From Caecitellus pseudoparvulus (lineage: Eukaryota; Bigyra: Bicosoecida), in assembly GCA_965644315.1 (NCBI GenBank), contig CBFFRQ010000062.1, positions 496,001-560,000 of the forward strand: a DNA stretch of 64,000 bases, in the 5' to 3' direction. Under the pieces are notes generated by a model. That model searched no databases, was not told where the DNA came from, and saw only the letters and a list, made by a program, of their open reading frames with translations. The position numbers and the translations under genes were made by a program. Shown here piece after piece: positions 20,205 to 30,500 of this stretch. How positions within the stretch are numbered: position 1 is the first letter of the stretch; every line of letters starts with the position of its first letter.

Positions 20205-23033
20205 ATGCCGAAGCGCAGGAAGAGCTCCGGCGGCAGTGCCGCCTTCCCCAAGGGCGGCACGCGGGTGTGGTTCGATGTGGGTGTCGGCAGCAAGTCCGCA
20301 GGGCGCCTGGAGTTCGAGCTGTTCGACAGCGTCACGCCCAAGACGGCGGCCAACTTCAAGGCCCTGTGCACTGGCGAACGAGGACGTGGCAAGTTCGGCA
20401 AGCCCCTGCACTACAAGGGCTGCCCTTTCCACCGCATTATTCCAGGTGCGTGTCCCACTGGCGCTGTTCCACGCCGAACTTGTCAGCTCACCCAGCGCCG
20501 CCCGCATGCAATTTCAGAGTTCATGATTCAAGGTGGCGACTTTACAAACTTTGATGGCACTGGTGGCGAGTCCATCTACGGAAAGACCTTCAAGGACGAG
20601 GTGTGTGGCGCGCACTCATTGCGGCGCGTGAACGGCGCAATTTCCGCACGCTGCGCCGCCTCGCCCCTGCCGCAGAACTTCAAGCTGAAGCACACCGTGC
20701 CTGGCCTGCTGTCCATGGCCAACGCGGGGCCGAACACGAACGGGTCCCAGTTCTTCATCACCACGGCAGCGACACCCTGGCTAAACGGCAAGCACGTCGT
20801 GTTTGGGCGGGTTGTCAGCGGCATGCCGCTGGTGGCCACGATGGAGCGCCTCGGAACACAGTCCGGCAAGACGCGCAAGCGCGTTTTCATCATTGACTGT
20901 GGCGTCGTGGGCGACGACAGCGCTGGTGCTGCCCCAGCAGCCGCTGCCGCTGCCGCTGCCGAGCCAGCCACTGGCGGTGTCAAGCGTGCGCGCGAGCAGC
21001 CAGCGCCAGTGGCTGCCGATGCAGGAGAAGGCAAAGCTGCCGCCGCACCCGAGGCGCAGGCAGCTGAGGATGCAGCTGCCGCCAAGGCTGCACGCAAGGC
21101 GGAACGGGCGGCGGCAAAGAAGGCCCGGCGCGAGGCAGAGGCTGCAGCGGAGGCTGAAGCAGAGGCGTCCTCCCAGGCGGCTGCCGCGGCATCCGGGGGA
21201 GGGGGCAGCGACTCTGCTGCCCAGGAAGTGTCTGGTGGCTCTGCCGCCCGCGGTGGCGCCCCCCAGAAGGACGGCTTCTTCTCCGGGCAGCGCTTCGACT
21301 CGCTGCCCCTCAGTGAGGGCACGCTGTCGGCCCTGGAGGAAGCCGGGTACTCCACCATGACCAAGATCCAGGCGCAAGCCATTCCCCCCCTGCTGCAGGG
21401 CAAGGATGTGCTGGGCGCCGCCAAGACGGGCAGCGGCAAGACGCTGGCCTTCCTCATCCCCGCCATGGAGATCCTGGCCAAGGCGCAGTTCAAGGCGCGC
21501 AATGGGCTGGGCGCCGTCATCATCACGCCCACGCGTGAGCTGGCCCTGCAGATTTACCAAACCCTGCGGGAGCTCATGGGGCACCAGAAGCAGACGCACG
21601 GCCTGATCATGGGCGGCGCCAACCGGCGCAACGAGGCGGAGAAGTTGGAGAAGGGCGTCAACATCCTCGTGGCCACGCCAGGGCGCCTGCTGGACCACCT
21701 GCAGAACACCCAGCGCTTCCTCTTCGACAACCTGCAGTGCCTCATCATCGACGAGGCTGACCGCATCCTGGAACAGGGCTTCGAGGAGGAGATGAAGGCT
21801 ATCATCAAGGCCCTGCCCAAGACGCGCCAGAGCATGCTCTTCAGCGCCACGCAAACGCAGAAGGTGGAGGACATGGCCCGCCTGGCCATCCGAGGCACCC
21901 CCGTGTACGTGGGCGTGGACGACCGAGACGCCATCGCCACGGTGAGCACACTGGAGCAGGGGTATGTCGTGTGCCCCGCCGACCAGCGCCTGCTGCTGCT
22001 GTACACGTTCCTCAAAAAGTACAGCAAGAAGAAGATCATTGTGTTCTTCTCCTCCTGTGCCAGCGTCAAGTTCCACGCGGAGCTGCTGAACTACATCGAC
22101 GTGCCGGTGCTGGACATCCACGGGAAGCAAAAGCAGGCGAAACGCACCACGACCTTCTTCGAGTTCTGCAATGCGAAGACCGGCACGCTGCTGGCCACTG
22201 ACGTCGCGGCGCGTGGGCTGGACATTCCTCACGTCGACTACGTCATCCAGTTCGACCCCCCTGATGATCCACGCGAGTACATTCACCGTGTCGGGCGAAC
22301 AGCTCGAGGTGCCACTGGCGCCGGCCGAGCCCTGCTCTTCCTCATGCCCGAGGAGCTGGGCTTCCTCAAGTACCTGCGCGCTGCCAAGGTGACCCCCAAC
22401 GAGTATGTCTTCCCTACCTCCAAGCTTGCCAAGGTGCAGGTACGTGCACGTGTCGTGCTGTGCCTTTACATCTGTGTAGTTCTCGTGTCTGTGCCAATGT
22501 GTGAGCTGAGGAGGTCGATGATGTCTTACCAAGATCTGTTCTGAACAACTCATGTCGATTGGGCTCTGCCCACCAACCCCTGAGACCTTCCCTGCTCCCC
22601 ACTGCTGCCTCGCACGCACTGTCTCGCCGCTCTCGCTCCCCGCCACACCTTCCCTCGCCCCCTGGCCCCGCAGGACCAACTTGAGAAACTCATCTCCAAG
22701 AACTACTTCCTGCACAAGAGCGCCAAGGAGGGCTACAAGGGGTACATCCTCTCCTACTCCTCCCACGCGCTGAAGCACATCTTCAACGTGCACGCCATTG
22801 ACCTGGGCGGTCTGTCCAGGTCCTTCGGTTTCGCGACACCCCCTCGGGTGCCCCTGAACCTGAAAACCACCGGCGCCAAGGTGCGCAAGCGCGGCGGCGG
22901 TGGCGGCTTCGGGGACAAGGACCGCAAGTCTGTGCACGATAAGATCCGGGCGCAGGGCAGCGGGCATGCCTTCTCCGCCGCAAACCCGTACGGCAAGCGT
23001 GGCGGCGATGATGGGCGGCAGTTCCAGCACTGA
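20205..23033 (+). CDS. Cyclophilin-Has1/DDX18 fusion protein
   Basis: Single 815-residue product with an N-terminal cyclophilin prolyl isomerase (about 15-190) and a C-terminal DEAD-box helicase of the Has1/DDX18 type, which acts in 60S and 40S ribosome assembly in the nucleolus. Exons 20205-20445, 20518-20600, 20676-22439 and 22674-23033. Cyclophilin residues seen: FHRIIP across intron 1, MIQGGDF, NGSQFFI and [12 protein letters not shown]. Helicase motifs: [41 protein letters not shown] and HRVGRTAR. Has1 identity rests on [16 protein letters not shown] and RSFGF in the last exon. An Ala/Lys/Glu-rich linker of about 115 residues joins the halves with no stop and no methionine, so the helicase has no start of its own. 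Introns 1 and 2 (72 and 75 nt) are multiples of three without stops. Confidence 0.9.
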
Positions 23034-23290
23034 GACTGGGCGCTGTTGACGTGAGTGCTGCCTGCTGCTGTTGTTCTGGCGAGTGAGGGGCGTGCTGGGA
23101 GTGACGAGTCTTTCTCACCTTAGCTTCAGGCATGCTGATACTCTATCTTCAAAGTTCGCTGACCCAGCCCGCCCCTCCGCTGCAGTCCCCTTCGCTGCGC
23201 GTGCCTGCGACCACTGTTCCCACACACGCACATTTCGCGCACTCCATCACAGAGACGCAGCCCAGGCCGATGCCCTTGCAATGCATTTCT

Positions 23291-24159
23291 TCACTGCTCA
23301 GTGACGGAGGCCAGCAGCTGCTTCCACCCGCGACCACTGTGGGCCGACACAGTGAAGCAGTCCACATCCACGTGGCAGTCGGCAGCGAAGGTGAAGGCCT
23401 TGCCGCGCCGGCCCAGCACCGCCCCAGACCCGCCGTCACTGGTGTCTGCCAGGCTGCTTCGAGTGTCCTTCACCGCCGTCACGGCCCGCTCCAGGGCGCT
23501 CTGCAGCTCGCCCGCTGTCAGCGCGTCCGCCGCGTCAGCCTTGCACCCCAGCAGGGTCAGGCGCAGCCCCCGCTCCACCATGGCCGGGGTAGTCAGGAGG
23601 TCGAACAGCATTTCCCCCGCCTGGGCCATGTGCTGCGCGTCCCCTGCGCAGTCCACGGCGAACACCACTCGGCGGGCGGTGGGCAAGAAGTCTCGCACGG
23701 CTCCAGCGACACGGGGGTGGCCCGGCACATCGACGAGGTGCACCTTGTGGTCTGGAAGGTCTGCCAGTGCCACCGTCTTGTCCAGGGGCTTCACCGACAG
23801 CACAGTCTTCTCCACATGGCCCTTCCACAGCTGGGAAGGTGAGTGTGAGGTTGGCCGTGGCCACCGCTGTGCATCGGCGTCGTGGGCGGTGCACGCACCT
23901 TGTGCACAATCGTGGTCTTGCCTGCGCCCTCAGGGCCTGTAAATACAATAGCTGACCCCCCTTTCCCTGCCACAGCCCCTGTCAAGCTCGGCAGGAGGCC
24001 TGCACAGGCAGGGGAGAAAGCGTGTGGAGCCAGGCTGGGCAGCATGCACAGGAGTCACATGCCCTCACCGATGACTGCTGGCAGCACCACCACGGCAACG
24101 AGGAGGGCTGCAAGTGCCACGCGCCAGTCGCTTGTAAGCGTCTCCAGCACCCCTTCCAT
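23291..24159 (-). CDS. SRPRB: Signal recognition particle receptor subunit beta
   Basis: ER-membrane GTPase that anchors the SRP receptor alpha subunit. Exons 24159-24069, 23999-23899 and 23830-23291, with introns of 69 and 68 nt, give 243 residues. Exon 1 encodes the N-terminal membrane anchor (VALAALLVAVVVLPAVI). GTPase motifs: P-loop GPEGAGKT, G3 DVPGH, and G4 read as GCKAD in place of NKxD. The insert GRRGKAFTF matches the GKKGKEFxF element of SRPRB, and a serine-rich loop precedes it as in animals. The final SAHSGRGW corresponds to the G5 SAK region. Convergent with the cyclophilin-Has1 gene. Confidence 0.9.
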
Positions 24160-24433
24160 TCTACTTGAGCCCTGCAGCAGTTGCGGTGCGGAACTTGACA
24201 GCTGTCCCGAGCGCACGTCAGACAGGTCGACTGTGGAAGCGCAAGGCAGAATGGGGCCCGTCGTAAATCGTTCTTAAGAGCTAAATTACATTGTTGTTGC
24301 CACTGTGGGATTTTACCTGCATGCTGCGACTGAGGAAGGGTCCGCAGGAAGCAGCAGTGGGACGGCCTTGACTTGGCGTTTCGGCGTTTCGACGCACGTG
24401 TGCAGCCGGGCCTAGTTTCGCCACCCAGGCGCC

Positions 24434-26180
24434 ATGGCAGATGTGCGTGCGCAGTCAAGGCCCCAAGATGCTGAACGCAGTGCTTCACACACCCCTCACT
24501 CGCCTGGGCGCCTCTGCAGCTCTTTAGTTTCCTTGGCGCAGCCCTCGGCGGCAGCCAGACGTAAGCACCACGCCGGCGCACACGCACTGCGATTGCGAGT
24601 CACGCCAGGCCCCACCGCGCCTCGCCACAGCTTCATCCAGCAGTACAAGTGCCACAGCTTGGCCATGCTGGGTGACCATTTCCAGGAGTACAGTGACAAG
24701 GGTGCGAGCCAGTCGGCGAAGCTTGCAGCCAGTCCTGCCTCACAACCACTTGGCTCTCCCCGCAGTCGTCCTGCCCCCCTCCGCCCTGGACCGCCTGTGT
24801 ACGTGACCAGCAGAGTCCCAATGTCCCGCCAAGTGTCACGCCCTGCCACTGTCTCCTCCCGCTGCAGCGCGCATGCAAGTGCAGTACCCGATGCTGTTTG
24901 AGCTGCGCCACGATGCGCTGGGACTGACGACACACGTTGGCACGCTGGAGTTCACGGCAGCAGAGGGCTTCGTGCACGTCCCTCGCTGGCTCATGGCCAG
25001 CCTGCACATCCCCGAGGGCGGCGTGGTCACCCTCACCAACAAGGCCCTGCCCAAGGCCAGCTGGGTGAAGCTGCAGCCACAAAGCAAGGAGTTTCTGGAC
25101 CTGTCTGACCCGAAGGCGGCCTTGGAGGTCGTCTTGGCGCAGTTCTCCTGCTTGACGCAGGGCCGCACCATCACGTTTCAGCACGCTGCGCGGGAGTACC
25201 AGCTCCTGGTGCAGGAATTGAAGCCCGCGGTGAGCAGCGCACAGCGACACGCACGCCACTGAATCGCCGCTGCCCACACCGCGGGACACGCCGCGCCTGC
25301 ACAGGATGCCTGCTGCATCATAGAGACGGACATGGAGGTGGACTTCTCTGCCCCGCCTGGCTACGAAGAGGAGATGGCGGCCCAGGCCGCCAAGGCAGCC
25401 GCAGCCAAACAAGAGGCGGAAGCGGCTGCCGCAGCTGCAGCGGAGGCTGAGGCGGCGTCCAGCGCCTTCACAGGCACCGGGCACCGACTGGTGTCTGACA
25501 AACGCACGACGAACAGCACCACCAACGCGAACAGCGGCACGCCCTCCCCCATGCTGACGGCGGCGCTGGGCGGCACGTTGCTGGGCAGGAGTGTTGTTGG
25601 ACGCCCAGCTTCCAGCGCATCGCCTGCCACGGCGCCCAAACAGTCTTCAGAGGCAGAGGAGCCCAGTGGGGGGAGTGCTTTCAAGCTGGGGGGCGTGAAG
25701 AACCCCGGGCGCAGGCTGGGCGGCACGCCTGCTCGCCGCACGAACTTCGCCGGAACAGGCGGGGGGCGGCGCGTGGATGGCGCTCCCGCCCCGGCGCCCG
25801 TTCCCGCCAGCCTCGCCGCAGCAGCCGCGGCACCCTCCGCACCCAAGCGCCCTGCCCTGGACCTGGGCGACTCACCGCCGCCCAGCTCGGCGCCTGCCCC
25901 TCCCGCAGGCCCAGGCCACGTTTTGGGCGGCAACGACGTGCGCCCGACGGTGCAGCCACCGCCGGTCCCTGGCCAATCTGCTCCGGCGACTGCTTCCCCC
26001 GCAGGCGCCACGCCGGGTGGTACAGGCGGTGGCCACCGTCTTGGGGGTGGTGACTCACCCTCCCGCCCCCCCAGTGCAGGTGGGCACCGGAACAAGTTTC
26101 TGGAACGGTTCCGTGCGCGGCAGGAAGCTGCGCAAAGCTCCGCCGCCTTTTCCGGCACAGGCCGCACACTGCAGGACTGA
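24434..26180 (+). CDS. UFD1: UFD1, ubiquitin-binding cofactor of CDC48/p97
   Basis: With NPL4, recruits p97/CDC48 to ubiquitinated substrates for ER-associated and other degradation. Supported exons: 24631-24701, 24766-24798, 24868-25229 and 25305-26180. Joined, they give FIQQYKCHSLAMLGD, KVVLPPSALDRLSRM, QYPMLFELRHD, GTLEFTAAEG, KLQPQSKEFLDLSDPKAALE and IIETDMEVDFSAPPGYEE, the full UFD1 double-psi-barrel fold. The 5' end is uncertain: an ATG at 24434 reads straight into exon 24631 with an unusual 66-residue leader. A short first exon with an intron ending at 24630 (CGCCACAG) is more likely. The tail is Ala/Pro/Gly-rich and contains several SHP-type p97-binding boxes: FTGTGHRL, FAGTGGGRRV and the C-terminal FSGTGRTLQD, plus GRRLGG, GHVLGG and GHRLGG. 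Confidence 0.93.
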
Positions 26181-26291
26181 GATCAGGCGCGGGGCACGTG
26201 GCGGCAGTGCCTGGATGCGGGGGTGTCAGACAAATGCATGCATTCTTCGTGTGCGCTTGCGCCCCTGCGCCAGGCTGGCGTCCTGAGCGCG

Positions 26292-27297
26292 CTACCACTC
26301 ACCGTCCACCTCTGTGACAATGTCGCTGATGCAGGGGTAGTGTAGAACCCCCCCTGCGACTTCAGGGCGCAGGGTTTTCATGTGCTGCACAGCTTTCTTT
26401 GCTGCCCAGCCGTTGGCGATGAAGTGAGCCAGCACGATGGTGGCAGAGCGCCCCATGCCGGCTTTGCAGTGCACGAGCACTCGGTTGGTGGGGGTGGCCA
26501 ACGCAACAGCCATCCAGCGCAGGGCCTGCTGCACCTGGGGCGTCCGAGGCACATCTCCATCCGGTACCGGCACGTACAGCTGCTCCACGCCGGCCTTGGC
26601 GTACGCTGCGATGGGCCCCTCATACTCCGCGCACATGTTCACAACATGCGTCACGCCGCGGTGCCGCAGGTGCTTCACATCCCACGAGAAAGGGATGGAG
26701 CCCAGGAACACCTGCTGCGTCATGGGGGTCATGAGGCTGTGCAGGCGCCAGCCGCATGCCGCCCACGCCACTGCTGCCAGCGTGAGTGGCGTATCCCAAA
26801 GCACTCGCAGGGCCAGCACCAGCCAGGCTGGAAATGGCGCCTGGTCGTCCCTCCACGCAAACAGGAACGCGGGAAGGGTCCCTGCCAGCCACAGCCAGTC
26901 CCACCCACTGCCGAGCATCCAGCAAAGGGGGGCGAGGAGAGCTGCCACCCTGCGGTGAGAGGTCACATGGGGTGGCGAGGTGCCCGTGCGGCGAGGGTGC
27001 CTGGGCGCACGCACCAGACGTGCATCCACATCACCACGAGGAGCAAGCGGAACTGGCCAACCAAGCGACGGTGCTGGACAGGAATGAACTTCCTGTGCAC
27101 CACGGGGAGCGGCAGCTGTGTGTGCGCATCTCGAAGCCAGGCTGCAAGCTCAGGCCGTACCTGTACACCGCCACGGCGACCGGCACGATCGCTGCGTAGG
27201 CAAGCCAAGGCGCCCCAAACCAAATGCAGACTGCACCAAAAGCAACTACGCCTGCAAGCAGCACCCTGAGCAGCGTAAGGGAGCTCTTCCTGTCCAT
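26292..27297 (-). CDS. Membrane-anchored dual-specificity phosphatase
   Basis: Cysteine phosphatase of the dual-specificity class, perhaps of the PTPMT1 (phosphatidylglycerophosphate phosphatase) branch. Exons 27297-27161 and 26949-26292, with a 211-nt intron, give 264 residues. The first 110 residues form about four hydrophobic helices (VLLAGVVAFGAVCIWFGA and others), so the enzyme sits on a membrane. The catalytic half has FLGSIPFSWDVKHL, VTHVVNMCAEYEG, a candidate general acid in VPDGDVP and the P-loop HCKAGMGRS with the nucleophilic cysteine and arginine. Substrate cannot be read from sequence; lipid phosphate or phosphoprotein are both possible. Convergent with UFD1, stops 111 bp apart. 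Confidence 0.85.
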
Positions 27298-27558
27298 GCC
27301 TGGCTCTTGCCGTGCGGAAATTGGTGCCAGTTTCAAGAGATTGACAGCGTAAACGTCGAGCGGCAGCTTCTGGAGTGGAGATGGGGAAAGTAGCAGTGGG
27401 AGGGAAAAATAAAGTTTGATGTGCCAAGGGTTTTATTCGCAGATGGATTCGTGGAAGGGTGTTTGTGCTGCTGCATTGGCGGAGAAAATATGGAGTCTGT
27501 GCAGCAGCTCCAAGCGCTGGGCAACAACTCCCTGGGCCAGGGGAGCGCCCCCGCAATA

Positions 27559-30500
27559 CTAACACATGTCTTCCTTGACGCTCTTCACTTTGATGCCTTC
27601 TGATGCAAGGCGCATGGAGCCCAGCTCACCCACCATCCACACACCTCGCAAGCCTCCGACACGCTTGCCCACGGCGGGCAGCACCAGCCAGCTAAACACG
27701 CTCCATGCCAGCACCACGCCAATGCAAAGGCACAAGACCGTGCCTGCGATGCCGGCACTGTACACAGAACCGCTGCCCACTGCCAGGCTAGCCTCAAGGA
27801 GTGCCAACACTACGCCCAGCTGCACCACGCCCACATCCAACACCTCCCCCAGCCCGCCACCACCACTCCCCATCCCACCCACAGCCCCCGCTAGATCCAC
27901 CCCTCCCTCACCCACACACGCCGCCTCTGCCGTCGCGTTCCCACCGCCCCCCACACCCGCACACCTCGCCATCACGCCCACCACCTGCTCCATGTGCCCA
28001 GCCACCCACAGCACACCCCGTGTCACGCCCCCCGTCGACAGCACGCCACCCCCCGCACCACCACACCTTGACCGGTACGCCTGCATGCGGAGGCTGGTCA
28101 GCGTGGAGGTCAGTCCTCGGGGGGCATACAGACTGCCACTCGCAGCTCCACCCAGGGGCGCGTCACCATCCAGCACGGAGCCAAGGAGGCACGCATCGTG
28201 ATGCACCGCATCGTACACAGCAGCCTGCGCCGCCGACACGGGCGGGACTGCAGAAAGCGCAGGCAGGCGCGGAAGAGAGTCGAGGCGGAACGTCCACCAG
28301 CGCGCAGCGTGAACACTGTCAGCGGCCACTGCAAGCTGAGGCGAGGACAGGGGGCGGCCGTCGTGCAAGTCAGCTGCTGCAGACAGCACCCCTGCCAGGG
28401 CGATGTGGGTGTGCCCGATGCTGGCGACGCTGGCCACTGCCACCGCCCTGAAGCCAGTGTCGATGCTGCTTTGTGTCATGTCCACAAGCAGGATGCCGAT
28501 GAAGCACGAGAAGAACACCGCCCCCACAGCCTGCAGCGGGCCCAGCAGCGAGCCGTGGGCGCGACACAGCCTGCCGCTGCAAAGCACTTTCACTGGCCGG
28601 GCGCTGATGCCCAGAGCTGCAGCAGCAGCAGACACAGCCTCGTTCTCTGTGCGCTGCAGCCTCGCCTCGGCGCAGCACGCGGTGGCAGTGGACACCGCGA
28701 TGATCGTCAGCATAGCGACAGTACCGCCAAGCACCTGCCCAGCGCTGACCTGCATCAATGCAGCCTCGACATCCTGGTACATGCTGGTCCCTGTCTCATT
28801 CATGGCTGCAAGGGCGGTTGTGTCGTTGCTGGTCATGCTCTGCCAGGCGCTGCCCGGAGTCTGGTCATGCTGTGCGCGGAACAGCATGCCATCCACTGCC
28901 GCCATGACAGGCTGTGACTGGGACGAAGTGTCGGCGTTTGCATCGCGCAGGATGCGGTTCTGCCACTCCTGCACGGCTGGTGCCCCAACAAGGTAGTCAA
29001 GAACGTCGGCACGTGCGAGGAGGTCCATGACATCACGGCGTGAAGTGATCCAGTCTCCGACAGCTTCGTCAGCCGCCTGGGCAAGCTGCGAATGGGTGGA
29101 ATTGCCGGCCAGCTGTACCATGGAGGCCCACTGGCGGCTTTGGTGCCCATGCGTCGCGCAGCGCCACAGTGCCAGGGGGGTCAAGAGCCGCTGGCCATGT
29201 GTGCTGTCCGGGCCAATGACGAGGTTGGGCAGCACGACAGCGCAGAAAACGCACACAACCAACACCATGGCCACACGTTGCTGCCAAAGTGCGCCCCGAT
29301 ACACCACGTGACTGGTCACTGGCTGGGCGGCCACATGCAGAGCTTGCACGGCCGCCTGCTTGAGGCGTGGCTCGCTCGAACGCATTGTGTGGCCGGAAAG
29401 AGCGTCTGAATGTTGGCAAGCCTGAGTGGGCTGACGAGGGGTGACGCGATCACCCTGCACAGCTACAAGCACCACCCACCGCACCTCAGGACCCCCGCCA
29501 CCCAGCGCCCAGCCCTCCAACACACACACCTGGCACGCCACGCCCCCCTGCCCCTGCCGACCCAGCTTCACACACCGTGGCACACCCACGTCCCCCGGCG
29601 CCAGCCCCCTCGCGACCACGCCGCCCCACCACACATCCCCACCCAGGCCCATCACCTCGCCCCACCCTCGCCCCACCAACTCGCCCTCACTGCTGCACCC
29701 CAGCAGCCTCACCATGCCCTCGCTCACTGACAGCACCATGCCCCGTGTGCTGCCAGTGCCACTCACCTCTGCCCACAGCACGGGCTGCCGGGGCTCCTTG
29801 CCCTGCCCACCTCGACCCACAAACTGCACCCACCCAGCCAGCAGCTTGGCAGGATCGGCAAGTGCTTCGGGGGCTCCACTTTCTTTCAGTCCGTTTTGAG
29901 CAGAAACTTGGCAGGTTTCGGCGCGGAGGGCAAGCCCCGAATCGAGCCCAAACCCGCCAGTCTGCGCCGCATCTGTGGCTTCAACAGCCGCCTCCACTGA
30001 CGTAGCAGCCACCTGGATGGGTGACTGCGCGCTGCTCGCATTGGAGGATCGCTGCGCAGCAGCACTGAACTGCACAGCCGCAGAGGCAAGGGCCCGCAAG
30101 TCCCGCACCAGGCGGCTGCCTGCGTGCAGGATGTTGTTTGTGGCAACGCCTCCAGCACTGGAGACACCTTTCAGGCGGCGGAGGGCAAAGTTCAGGTCGG
30201 ACGTGAAGCGCGCCTGGGTATCGGTGGCTTTGGCCGCGCTTGCACGAAGCAGTGCAGAGCGCTGCACGACGAGCCCCAGCATGGCGGCGCTCTCCAGGCG
30301 CCACAGACACTGCAGGCGGTGCAGGATGTACATGCGGAAGTCGGGGGCAGGCGTGAGCGCCCACAGGTGTCGCAGGGCCGCCACCTCGCCACCCACGCCG
30401 TGCCCGCTCCAGGGACTGCCGCGCCACATGGCTTCGTACATGGCGGCGGTAGCAGAGTCGGGGTGCAGGCGGCGCATGCGGGCGATGATGGCGTGAGCGG

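Noticed and set aside
20781-23030. 749-codon minus-strand frame opposite the Has1 helicase
   Set aside because: Shadow of a highly conserved helicase; it runs across the helicase intron and its composition (Leu/Gln/His/Val) shows no recognisable motif.
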